A stretch of DNA of 10,416 nt. It comes from JBHJHK01 sp050330975. Its GTDB lineage: Bacteria; Pseudomonadota; Gammaproteobacteria; Competibacterales; Competibacteraceae. The DNA is taken from assembly GCA_050330975.1 (NCBI GenBank), contig JBHJHK010000502.1, positions 1 to 10,416 of the forward strand, written 5' to 3'. Numbering within the stretch: position 1 is the stretch's first letter; each line of letters starts with the position of its first letter. Of this stretch, positions 1-6,292 are shown in pieces. The notes beneath the pieces were generated by a model. It was not told the origin of the DNA. It was given only the letters and a program-made list of their open reading frames with translations, and did not search any database. The position numbers and the translations under genes were made by a program.

Positions 1-1
1 G

Positions 2-160
2 GGTGTGGGGGTGTTGGCGGCAACGGATTGCGCCCAGGTCTACCTCGCGGAGGCCATGGACATAGGTGCGGCCAAGGTGCTCATCGCCGAGTACGTGGAC
101 GGGGGATTGGCCCTAGACGACGGCGACCCCCTAGAAGATCCGGCCGAGGACCTCCCGTGA
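2..160 (+). CDS. C-terminal fragment of an unidentified protein (5' end outside window)
   Basis: An open frame enters from the left edge and stops at TGA 158-160, giving 52 residues. It begins with a small-residue stretch (GVGVLAATDCAQVYLAEAMD), continues through a short Ala/Val-rich segment and ends in an acidic, proline-containing tail (DDGDPLEDPAEDLP). I do not recognise the family. The main support for this being a real gene is that its TGA overlaps the GTG start of the downstream acetyltransferase (GTGA at 157-160), a typical translational-coupling arrangement, and that the frame has no stop upstream. The acidic tail looks like a protein C-terminus rather than a random frame, but the fragment is short, so confidence is limited. 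Confidence 0.45.
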   Translation, partial: GVGVLAATDCAQVYLAEAMDIGAAKVLIAEYVDGGLALDDGDPLEDPAEDLP

Positions 161-642
161 GTTTCCCTGTCCCGGCTGTCACGGTGCGCCGAGGGTTGGC
201 GGCCGACGTGGACACCTTGGCGGATTTCAACGTCGCCATGGCCCTGGAAACCGAGGGCTTGGCCTTGGACTGCGAGCGGGTGCAAGCTGGGGTAGCGGGC
301 CTCATGGCCCGCCCTGCCCTGGGGTTTTACCTGGTGGCCGAGGTGGAGGCGGCGCCGGGTCTCGAGTTGGCCGGGGCTTTGATGGTGACGTTTGAATGGA
401 GTGACTGGCGCAACGGGGTTATTTGGTGGATCCAGAGCGTCTACGTCCGCCCCCCGCGGCGGCGCCAGGGGCTCTATCGCCACCTCTACCGGGAGGTGGA
501 AAGCCGCGCCCGGGCCGCGGGGGACGTCCGGGCTCTGCGCCTCTACGTGGCCGACGACAACGCCAAGGCCCAGACGACCTACCAGGCCCTGGGCATGGCG
601 GACGCCGGCTACCGGGTGTTTGAAGCTCCCTTGGGGGGTTGA
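157..642 (+). CDS. GNAT family N-acetyltransferase
   Basis: This encodes a 161-residue cytoplasmic acetyltransferase of the Gcn5-related superfamily, which transfers acetyl from acetyl-CoA to an amine; the substrate cannot be told from sequence. The GTG start at 157 is chosen because it gives the normal N-terminus of the fold (VTVRRGLAADVDTLADFN, about residues 8-25) and overlaps the upstream stop as GTGA. Seen in order are the first strand and helix, the strand WWIQSVYVRP (90-99), the acetyl-CoA pyrophosphate loop RRRQGLYRHL (101-110), and the C-terminal motif YVADDNAKAQTTYQALGM (130-147), where the Asn and Tyr are typical of motif B. The WSDWRNG segment near 81-87 is characteristic of one stand-alone GNAT subgroup. 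Length is normal for a single-domain member. The sigma-factor gene follows after 7 nt, so the two are probably cotranscribed. Family certain, function unknown. Confidence 0.93.
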   Translation: MSFPVPAVTVRRGLAADVDTLADFNVAMALETEGLALDCERVQAGVAGLMARPALGFYLVAEVEAAPGLELAGALMVTFEWSDWRNGVIWWIQSVYVRPPRRRQGLYRHLYREVESRARAAGDVRALRLYVADDNAKAQTTYQALGMADAGYRVFEAPLGG

Positions 643-649
643 CGGTTCC

Positions 650-1279
650 ATGGTCGCTTCTGTTCCCCAAGACGACGAGGCCCGCCAGCGGGCCGACGGC
701 GAAGAGCGCACTTGGCTGGCCCAACTGGCGACGGGGTCGCCCAAGGCAAAAGAGGCCGCCACCCGCCAGCTGTTTCGGCGCTACGCCCCGGCCTTCCAGC
801 GCTTCTACGAGCGTCAGCATCTCCCCCCGGCCCAGGCCGAAGAATTGGTCCAGGAGGTGTTTATCGCTGTGTTGCGCTCGGCCGACGACTACCGGGGGGA
901 TGCCCCCGTGGGGGCCTGGCTGTGGCGCATCGCCCGCAATGCCCTCACCAGCCAGTACCGGCGCCGCCGCCTGGACACCGTCGACGACGGCGAGGCGGCC
1001 TTGGCCTTTGTCGCCGACGGCGGTCTCACCCCCGAGGGTGATCTGTTGGAAGACGAGTATGTGGCCTGTGTCCGGCACCAGTTCGAGGCCTTTGCCGTCG
1101 CCCATCCCAAGCATGCCGCGGCGCTGCGTTTGGTGGCCTTTGAGGGTCTCAAGCCCCAGGAGGTGGCGGGGCGCATCGGCCGCACCGTCCCCGCCACCCG
1201 GGAGTTCCTCTCCCAATGCCGCAAGCGCATCAAGGACTTTTTGGCCGTGTGCTGGGCCCTGCGCCCGGAGGACGACTAG
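650..1279 (+). CDS. ECF-like sigma-70 family RNA polymerase sigma factor
   Basis: This encodes a 209-residue alternative sigma factor that would direct core RNA polymerase to a small regulon. Region 2 spans about residues 40-107 and contains the core-binding helix AEELVQEVFIAVL (63-75) and the -10-recognition segment GAWLWRIARNALTSQYRRRR (88-107). A short acidic linker follows. Region 4, about 150-200, contains the helix-turn-helix FEGLKPQEVAGRIGRTVPAT (164-183). Regions 1 and 3 are absent, as in extracytoplasmic-function (ECF) factors. ATG 650 is preceded by a run of six G (633-638) at 11 nt, a loose ribosome-binding site; starts further upstream would lie inside the acetyltransferase gene. 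No anti-sigma gene lies immediately downstream; the nearest candidate is the membrane protein at 5099. The stop overlaps that of the convergent secreted-protein gene. The exact ECF subgroup cannot be assigned by eye. Confidence 0.92.
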   Translation: MVASVPQDDEARQRADGEERTWLAQLATGSPKAKEAATRQLFRRYAPAFQRFYERQHLPPAQAEELVQEVFIAVLRSADDYRGDAPVGAWLWRIARNALTSQYRRRRLDTVDDGEAALAFVADGGLTPEGDLLEDEYVACVRHQFEAFAVAHPKHAAALRLVAFEGLKPQEVAGRIGRTVPATREFLSQCRKRIKDFLAVCWALRPEDD

Positions 1280-3585
1280 GGCAAAAAGCGCCGATAGTAC
1301 TCGCTGGAGACCAAAAACGACTCGATGAGCCGTTGTACTGACTCCCCGTTGCGAAACTTATCCAGCCAAAACTCAAAGCCCCCCTGGTCGGGGTCCCGCT
1401 GGAGCATCCCCAAGTACAACGCCACGGTGTAGACCGCCAAGATATCGTCTTGGTACTGGGGAAAACGCTGGTCCACTTGGCCCAGGAACTCCTGGCTCAG
1501 GAGGTAGGCCTCGACCATGCTCAAGGTGTTCTGCCGCCCGGCCGCCATCTCCTCCACCCAAAACGCCAATCCCCCGGCGTCGGCCTCCCGCTGTAAAAAG
1601 TCCCGGTACTGCTGCATGACGAACAGGGTGAGGTCGTTGAAGATGTCGTTGTCCTTGAGGTCGGGATTGGTGCCCTGTTGGAGTTCCACGGCGTCGGGGA
1701 TGCCATCGCCGTCGCGGTCGGGGATTACGGTGGCGGCGGTGGCTGTCACCTCGACAGTGACGATATTGTCGTTGAGGCTGTCCTCGGCGATGGGATTACC
1801 CTGGGACAGGGCCCGCACGGCAAAGGTCAGGGGATAATCCCTGGGCACCTGGGGGGTGAGGGCCACGTCCACCGCCAGGACTTGGCCCAGGTCGACGCCC
1901 CCCAGCAGACAGCCCTGGTTGGGGTCGTAGGGGATGGCGCCGCAGTGGACGGCCAAATCGGCGTCTTGGCCCACCACCTGGAGCTGGACCTGGTCGATGT
2001 TCATATTGGTGGAGGTGGGGGTGGGGAGATTTTCTATGGCCAGGGTCAAGGCCGTGGCGGTGTTGATGGGGATGGTCGCCGGTGGCGGCACGGCTGGGGA
2101 CAACCGCAACTCGATGCCCTGGCCCCCGGGGTTGGGGTTGAGCTGGACGGTGATGTCCACCGGGCCCGCCCGATCCCCCCCGGCAAAGCCGATGTTTTGA
2201 AAGTCGAACAGCACCAGCTTGAATTCGACGATCCGCTCGTAGTCCGGGGTCATGTCCAGGCGAATGGTGCCGGCGGGTTGACCGTCCCTGCAATCAAACG
2301 CCAACCGGCCGTCCAGGGGCTGGTAGTTGGCGTTGGGACGGGCGGTGGCAAAGGTGTCGGCCCGGGCTTCGGTGCGGTAGCCCAGGGAGGCGTTGGTGGC
2401 ATCCCCCTGGCATACCAGCTCTAGGGCGAGGCTTGGCACCTGCCAATTGCCGGCCACCTGGGGGGCGGCCAGGTCGGTGTCGAAGACGGCGTTGTCGCAC
2501 CAGTCGTCGAAGGAGGCCAACGTGCAGCGGGGCTCGACGGTATCGCGCTCGAAGAACGACACATCGCCGATGGCAAAAGTCGCGCCGCCCGCCTCCACCG
2601 CCAGGTTCACATCCACCCAATTGTTGTTGAAACTGTCCTCCAGCAGGGCCCGGCCCTGGAAGATCCCCCGGGCGGTGACGCGCAAGGGGTAGTTCCCCGG
2701 CGCCAGGGGAGTGGCTGTAACCCCCAGGGGCAGGGCTTCCCCGGCCAGGAGCCCCGGCAGGCGACAGCCGACATCGGGGTCGTAGGGGACACCGGCGCAA
2801 TCGATGGCGACGTTATCGCCGGTGCCCGTGACCTCCAGATACACCTGGTCCACTTCCTTGGGGTTGGCAAAGTTCTCGGGGATGGGTACCTCTTCGGCCG
2901 CCAATGCCAAGCCCAGATCGACGGGGTTGGCCACCGCGGCAGGGAGGGTGGGGGTGCTGCGGGAGAGGTCCAGGTCGATGTTGCTGGTGCCGGTGAAGCG
3001 CAGGGGGGTCTGGGGCTCGATGACCACGGGGATGGCCACCTCGGACCCGAAGCTGCCGGCGAGCTCCAACCCGTCGAAGGCGAACAACAAAAGCTCGAAT
3101 TCGTAGTAACTGCTGTTGGGGTCGGGGAAGGTGACCAGGGCCAAGGTGGCCGGGGCGCCATCGCACGCCACATCGACCCGCCCGGCGATGGCGTGGTAGT
3201 GGACCGAGGCCTCGGCGGTGGCGCCGCGCCGCTCGTCGTAGCTGGGGGGGGCAGTGCGGTAGCTAAACCCCCCCTCACCCCCGCCGCGGCAGCTAAAATC
3301 CACCTCCAGGCGGGGAAAGTCCCAGGTGGTGGTGAAGGCGGGGAGGGAGGGGTTGTTCATGCCCACGGCGTCGACACACGCCGTGTCACGGCTCTGGAGG
3401 TCGCAGGCGGCCACCCGGCTCCCGGGGGGGTACAAGCGGATTTGGTCGATGGTCAGCGTCGAAGTGACGGCGAAGACATCGTCTTGGGCCAGGGCCGTCG
3501 GGTTGAGCACACCGAGTCCGAGGACCAGGTAAAGCCCCAGGGCCTGACATGGCAGGGGGGAGAAAACGCGTCGCAGGTGAGCCAT
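1276..3585 (-). CDS. Secreted duplicated-domain protein with C-terminal DUF4214 domain
   Basis: This 769-residue exported protein has a Sec signal peptide (hydrophobic core about 13-30, likely cleavage after ALA at 31-33). Two homologous blocks follow, about 36-332 and 333-620. Each consists of a Cys-containing beta-rich part and a subdomain with the pattern DQVxLxVxG...C...PYDPxxGC (244-274 and 529-559), followed by YPL and an EDSxNxN segment (316-321, 601-606). Next comes a calcium-loop-like stretch, PDRDGDGIPDAVELQQGTNP (622-641), resembling thrombospondin type 3 or dockerin-like loops. The C-terminus (650-769) is a DUF4214 domain with two half-repeats, READAGGLAFW and RDPDQGGFEFW, a module common in secreted and surface proteins. 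The start at 3585 is supported by GAGG at 8 nt and by the signal peptide; the open frame continues upstream into the previous gene but without a plausible leader. Molecular function is unknown; extracellular or cell-surface location is likely. It is the second gene of a two-gene cassette. Confidence 0.9.
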   Translation of the reverse strand: MAHLRRVFSPLPCQALGLYLVLGLGVLNPTALAQDDVFAVTSTLTIDQIRLYPPGSRVAACDLQSRDTACVDAVGMNNPSLPAFTTTWDFPRLEVDFSCRGGGEGGFSYRTAPPSYDERRGATAEASVHYHAIAGRVDVACDGAPATLALVTFPDPNSSYYEFELLLFAFDGLELAGSFGSEVAIPVVIEPQTPLRFTGTSNIDLDLSRSTPTLPAAVANPVDLGLALAAEEVPIPENFANPKEVDQVYLEVTGTGDNVAIDCAGVPYDPDVGCRLPGLLAGEALPLGVTATPLAPGNYPLRVTARGIFQGRALLEDSFNNNWVDVNLAVEAGGATFAIGDVSFFERDTVEPRCTLASFDDWCDNAVFDTDLAAPQVAGNWQVPSLALELVCQGDATNASLGYRTEARADTFATARPNANYQPLDGRLAFDCRDGQPAGTIRLDMTPDYERIVEFKLVLFDFQNIGFAGGDRAGPVDITVQLNPNPGGQGIELRLSPAVPPPATIPINTATALTLAIENLPTPTSTNMNIDQVQLQVVGQDADLAVHCGAIPYDPNQGCLLGGVDLGQVLAVDVALTPQVPRDYPLTFAVRALSQGNPIAEDSLNDNIVTVEVTATAATVIPDRDGDGIPDAVELQQGTNPDLKDNDIFNDLTLFVMQQYRDFLQREADAGGLAFWVEEMAAGRQNTLSMVEAYLLSQEFLGQVDQRFPQYQDDILAVYTVALYLGMLQRDPDQGGFEFWLDKFRNGESVQRLIESFLVSSEYYRRFLP
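1285..1632 (-). other. DUF4214 domain (two half-repeats)
   Basis: Residues 652-767 of the 769-aa protein contain two copies of a roughly 50-residue helical unit. Each has the core (Q)R-x-x-D-x-GG-x-x-FW, followed about 20 residues later by an ES/EA-Y/F-L-x-S-x-E-F/Y element (EAYLLSQEF at 692-700 and ESFLVSSEY at 755-763). This is the recognisable signature of DUF4214, a domain of unknown function widespread at the C-termini of secreted bacterial and cyanobacterial proteins. Confidence 0.88.
1645..1722 (-). other. Calcium-loop-like Asp-rich segment of the 769-aa protein
   Basis: Residues 622-647 carry DRDGDGIPD followed by ELQQGTNP and a second acidic cluster (DLKDND). The DxDxDGxxD spacing matches calcium-binding loops of thrombospondin type 3 repeats and related bacterial linkers, which often sit just before C-terminal modules of exoproteins. 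Calcium binding is inferred from the motif. Confidence 0.7.
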
Positions 3586-3613
3586 GGGGTTTTCCTCGGT
3601 TCGAGGACGGGCC

Positions 3614-4834
3614 TCAAGGAAGGGTGCAGTTGCCCAAGGCGCCGTCGTCCGTCGACGGGCACTGGAATGTCTGGCCGGCGACGTAGACCCGCCGGATGGG
3701 GGTATCTTGAGTGTTGGTGTAGTCGAAGCTATAGCTCCGCAATTGCTGGAGACAGGCATCGCCCGCTGCCGGGGCAGCGGTGATGGGGATGTACACCAAC
3801 AGCAAATCGTCGAGTCTTTGAAAGCTGGCTTGCCCCACCGCCCAGCATAGATCGGGGAGCGACCCTTGGATGTCCAGGGTTTGGTTCCCCGGGCCGCCGC
3901 CGATGAGAATGTTGTAGACCGGGGCGCCGGTGTCGTAGCCCCAGGCGTAGTGGACCACCGCCAGGCCCCGATGATAACCATAGACCCCCAGGGTCAGCGG
4001 ATCGGCGAGGGTGCCTTGGAGGTGGAGGGACTCGTGGCCGGGGTGGTCGTCGATCCCGTTGTAGCCCGACCACTGGATGGTCAGGCCCTCGGCGTCCAGG
4101 GTTTGGGGGCCGGGCCCCGCCAGCGGGCCCGCCAGCCAATCCACCAGAGGGGTCTGGGGGTCGATCGTCTGGAGCTGGAGGTCCATGTCCCCCGCGGCCC
4201 GCAGCTCCACATAGACATCCGTCAACCCCGCCGGGAGTTGGGCCACCGGGAGTTGGTCGCCCTCCACCACCGCGTGGGTGACGCTGTAGCCGCCGCGGTC
4301 ACCACAGGGGGTACCATCGACGCCGATGCGATCCCGCCAGCGATAATCCACTTGCACGCTAGCCGGGGTGGGGCTTGCGACCCGCACGGCCAAAGGCCGG
4401 GTGATGGCGCCGACGATGGCCAAGGTCTCCCGGCCGGGCGCCACGCCGTCCCCTTGGGTGCCCGACCACGCCAGGATCATATCGGCGTAGTTTCCACTCT
4501 GGAGTTCGCTGCCGCGGAGGAGGCCGAGGCTGGGGTGGATCAGGGGTTCGCCATTGCTCATATCGAACACCTGGAAGTCCAGGTCGTCTTCGGGGGCCGT
4601 GGGGTTGAGAATGATCTCCACGTCCACCAGGCCCACCGGCAGGGTACCCAAGGGGTTGATGCCCGTTCCCAGGGAAAGCGCGAAGCTGTTGCTGCCCTCC
4701 AAGGCGGCGCAGCCAGGGGAACTTTTAAAGTCGAAGTGCTCCTGGGCCACGGCCCAGGGGCTTGAACCCGCGAGGAGCGCTGCGGCCAGAGACCAGACCA
4801 AGCAGACCAAGGGGCGAAGGGGCAGGGGGTACAT
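3614..4834 (-). CDS. Secreted protein with two homologous beta-sandwich-like repeats
   Basis: This 406-residue exported protein begins with a Sec signal peptide (hydrophobic 8-24, likely cleavage after AVA at 28-30). Two homologous modules follow, about 65-166 and 200-299. Each opens with LPxGLxDVxxxL, continues through an acidic DxDLQ/DLDFQ strand, contains a WSG motif (123-125; WSGYNG at 255-260), then GRE/GHE-xL and a terminal YRW/YAWG. This arrangement recalls pre-peptidase-like beta-sandwich modules of secreted proteins, but I cannot name the family. Four Cys lie in the C-terminal 80 residues, which suggests disulphides in an exported tail. The start at 4834 has GGGAG at 8 nt and fits the signal peptide; an upstream in-frame start would put an implausible leader before it. 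The 769-aa gene follows after 28 nt, so both are probably expressed and exported together. Function unknown. Confidence 0.86.
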   Translation of the reverse strand: MYPLPLRPLVCLVWSLAAALLAGSSPWAVAQEHFDFKSSPGCAALEGSNSFALSLGTGINPLGTLPVGLVDVEIILNPTAPEDDLDFQVFDMSNGEPLIHPSLGLLRGSELQSGNYADMILAWSGTQGDGVAPGRETLAIVGAITRPLAVRVASPTPASVQVDYRWRDRIGVDGTPCGDRGGYSVTHAVVEGDQLPVAQLPAGLTDVYVELRAAGDMDLQLQTIDPQTPLVDWLAGPLAGPGPQTLDAEGLTIQWSGYNGIDDHPGHESLHLQGTLADPLTLGVYGYHRGLAVVHYAWGYDTGAPVYNILIGGGPGNQTLDIQGSLPDLCWAVGQASFQRLDDLLLVYIPITAAPAAGDACLQQLRSYSFDYTNTQDTPIRRVYVAGQTFQCPSTDDGALGNCTLP

Positions 4835-5098
4835 AGGGGGGACTCCCGACAAAATCTGCGGCTTGAACCATGGGGTAAAGTGTACGGCCTCGGGGTACAA
4901 AATACCCACCCTCGAGTATCCTGGTTTTGAGACGCGTCGAGGGCCCAAACGTCAGGGTTGGTGACGCTCCAAGCCCTGGGCAATGGCGGGCCCTGACGAA
5001 TGGCCGCCGTCCACCTCTAGGGGGTGAGAAGTCCTCAAGAGTCGCCCATCGCGGCGGTGGGGACACCCAGTGCAGCGCGACAAGAGCGAGACGAGACA
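4835..5098. promoter_or_regulatory. Divergent intergenic region with inverted repeats
   Basis: These 264 bases separate the start of the secreted-protein cassette (minus) from the start of the membrane-protein pair (plus), so promoters for both must lie here or be read through. A perfect 8-bp inverted repeat, CGTCAGGG (4950-4957) and CCCTGACG (4991-4998), encloses a third related element, CCAAGCCCTG (4969-4978), which could pair instead with CAGGGTTGG (4953-4961). A shorter hairpin, GGGTA-CAAAA-TACCC, lies at 4893-4907, near the minus-strand start. The 4849-4935 part is visibly less GC-rich than the coding sequence. I could not find a convincing sigma-70 -35/-10 pair in either direction, which is compatible with, but does not show, use of an alternative sigma factor. 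Confidence 0.5.
4950..4998. repeat. Inverted repeat CGTCAGGG / CCCTGACG
   Basis: A perfect 8-bp inverted repeat (4950-4957 and 4991-4998) has a 33-base spacer that contains a third, partly complementary arm (4969-4978). It lies 101-149 bases before the ATG at 5099 and 116-164 bases before the start of the divergent secreted-protein gene. It could be an operator for either promoter or an RNA switch with alternative hairpins. Confidence 0.6.
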
Positions 5099-5803
5099 AT
5101 GGAACGAGACGATGGCTGGTTTGAGGCCCTGGCTGGAGGTGAGGGAACGGACCTGCCCCTCGGGGAGCGCCGGGAAGTGGCGGCCCTGCGCCAGGTGATC
5201 CTCGCGGATGATGAAAGGACCGCTGCCGAAGAGGGGGGCGATGCCGCCGTCGAGGACGACGCGGCCTGGGGGCGATTGCGCGCCCGTTTGGTGGCCGAGC
5301 AGTTGCTCGAAGCGCCGGCTACAGCGCCCGAAGTAACCCGGCCGGCGCAAGGCGCCGTCCGGGGTCGGCGGTGGCGTTTGGCCGCGGGAGGGGGGGGGGA
5401 GGCGAGGCCCCGCCGCCGCCGGCGCCCGGCGCTCCTGGGGGCCCTGGTGGCCGCCTTCACCGGCGTCGCCGTGGGACTCATCGCCCTGGGGCCGTTGGGT
5501 CTGTTGGGTCCCACGGGTCCCGCCTACATCAGCGATGATTTCTACGACTATCCCCGCCTGCGAGACCTCGCCCCGGGGACGCTGCGTCCCGTGGCCGATC
5601 CCAAAGCCGCGGCCATCGCCTTGGTGGAGGGTTTGGCAGCGGTGGGGTTGCCCTACCGCTTGACGGAGGAGGGCGGTGACCGATGGACGGTGGAGATCTA
5701 TTTGCCCCGGGACCTCCCGGAGGCGGCGGTGGTCTGGCTCCAGGGGCAAGACTTGCCCGCCGAGGCCGATCGTTGGGTCATTGTGGAGTATCTACGGCCA
5801 TGA
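5099..5803 (+). CDS. Single-span membrane protein, possible anti-sigma-like regulator
   Basis: This 234-residue protein has an acidic cytoplasmic-type N-terminus (1-80, starting MERDDGWFEALAG), an Arg-rich stretch (RPRRRRR, 103-109), one hydrophobic span (about 111-137) and a C-terminal part of about 95 residues that would face the periplasm by the positive-inside rule. This layout is that of a membrane anti-sigma factor, and an ECF-like sigma gene lies 3.8 kb upstream on the same strand. However, no HxxxCxxC zinc motif is present and the N-terminus contains no Cys at all. ATG 5099 is preferred over an upstream in-frame GTG (5024) because MxRDDxxFxALAG resembles N-termini I associate with small proteins beside such sigma factors; its ribosome-binding site is weak (only GAG-type purines). 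A run of ten G (5390-5399) encodes part of the linker before the span. The TGA overlaps the next start as ATGA. The anti-sigma role is inference. Confidence 0.75.
   Translation: MERDDGWFEALAGGEGTDLPLGERREVAALRQVILADDERTAAEEGGDAAVEDDAAWGRLRARLVAEQLLEAPATAPEVTRPAQGAVRGRRWRLAAGGGGEARPRRRRRPALLGALVAAFTGVAVGLIALGPLGLLGPTGPAYISDDFYDYPRLRDLAPGTLRPVADPKAAAIALVEGLAAVGLPYRLTEEGGDRWTVEIYLPRDLPEAAVVWLQGQDLPAEADRWVIVEYLRP
5390..5399 (+). repeat. Homopolymer run of ten G inside a coding region
   Basis: Ten consecutive G follow GCGGGA in the gene at 5099-5803, encoding part of a Gly4 linker (residues 97-100) just before the Arg-rich stretch and membrane span. As read, the frame is intact on both sides. A change of one base would shift the frame and remove the membrane span. 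Confidence 0.97.
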
Positions 5804-6258
5804 CCGAAGATCGGCAGCGCCCCATTCAACCGGCCGACCCCCGGGCTCGGCGCCGGGTCCTGGTGCTGATCCTGCTGGGTGGGGCCTTGGGCGGTGGTCT
5901 CCTCTGGGCCTTCGAGGCCTACCGGCCCCAGTGGGTGGCCTGGGTGGCCGACGACCCGGCCACCCGCATGCCCCAGTTGATGGCTGGGTTGACGGTCTTG
6001 GTGGTGCTGCCCTTGGTGGGGTTCGCCGCCCATTTGTGGTGGCTGGGACGCCGGGTCCTGGTGGCCCTGCGCTTTCCTCCCCCCGGCATGGCCGTGAGTC
6101 GGGACACCCCCATTGCCACGGGGGCGGCGGCTCGACGGCGGGGGATCGCCTTCCAAGTGGGGGCGGGGCTGTTGCTGGTGTTGGGGACGGGTATGGGGTT
6201 TTACCTGTGGCAACTGGGGCAGGCCTTTGCCCGCCTGGCGGGGGAATCCCCGCCGTAG
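5800..6258 (+). CDS. Small three-span inner-membrane protein
   Basis: This 152-residue protein has three hydrophobic segments: about 19-40 (after the basic RARRR), 60-83 and 115-138. The Arg-rich loops (RR 84-85, RRR 112-114) suggest an N-terminus in the cytoplasm. No catalytic motif is visible and I do not recognise the family. The ATG overlaps the TGA of the preceding gene in an ATGA, so translation is almost certainly coupled, and the two membrane proteins probably work together, for example as partners in one inner-membrane complex. The gene ends 34 bases before the end of the convergent TPS operon. An in-frame start far upstream (5683) would overlap the previous gene by more than 100 bases and is rejected. 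Confidence 0.8.
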   Translation: MTEDRQRPIQPADPRARRRVLVLILLGGALGGGLLWAFEAYRPQWVAWVADDPATRMPQLMAGLTVLVVLPLVGFAAHLWWLGRRVLVALRFPPPGMAVSRDTPIATGAAARRRGIAFQVGAGLLLVLGTGMGFYLWQLGQAFARLAGESPP

Positions 6259-6262
6259 GGCT

Positions 6263-6281
6263 GGGTGCCAAGGCGGCGCCC
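6263..6281 (+). terminator. GC-rich hairpin between convergent genes, possible terminator
   Basis: In the 34-base gap between the plus-strand membrane gene and the end of the minus-strand operon, GGGTGCC (6263-6269) and GGCGCCC (6275-6281) can form a 7-bp stem with one G-U pair and a 5-base loop. No U-run follows on either strand, so an intrinsic terminator is only a possibility. Confidence 0.3.
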
Positions 6282-6292
6282 CGGGATCCCCC

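Noticed and set aside
392..649. Extended start of the sigma factor at 392
   Set aside because: It lies inside the acetyltransferase gene in another frame and adds Gly/Arg/Pro-rich sequence with no place in the sigma fold.
40..762. Minus-strand open frame of 240 codons opposite the acetyltransferase
   Set aside because: The plus-strand frames give clear GNAT and sigma-factor sequences; the opposite frame has no recognisable motif or leader.
3586..3981. Upstream extension of the 769-aa protein to a start at 3981
   Set aside because: The extension overlaps the 406-aa gene, reads as low-complexity Pro/Thr/Ser sequence and would bury the signal peptide. ATG 3585 has a GAGG site at 8 nt.
4893..4907. 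Small hairpin GGGTA-CAAAA-TACCC
   Set aside because: A 5-bp stem is too short to call a regulatory element on its own; it is noted only within the intergenic region.
4851..4950. Candidate -10 boxes TACACT and TATTTT on the minus strand
   Set aside because: No acceptable -35 element stands at the right distance before either, so no promoter is called.
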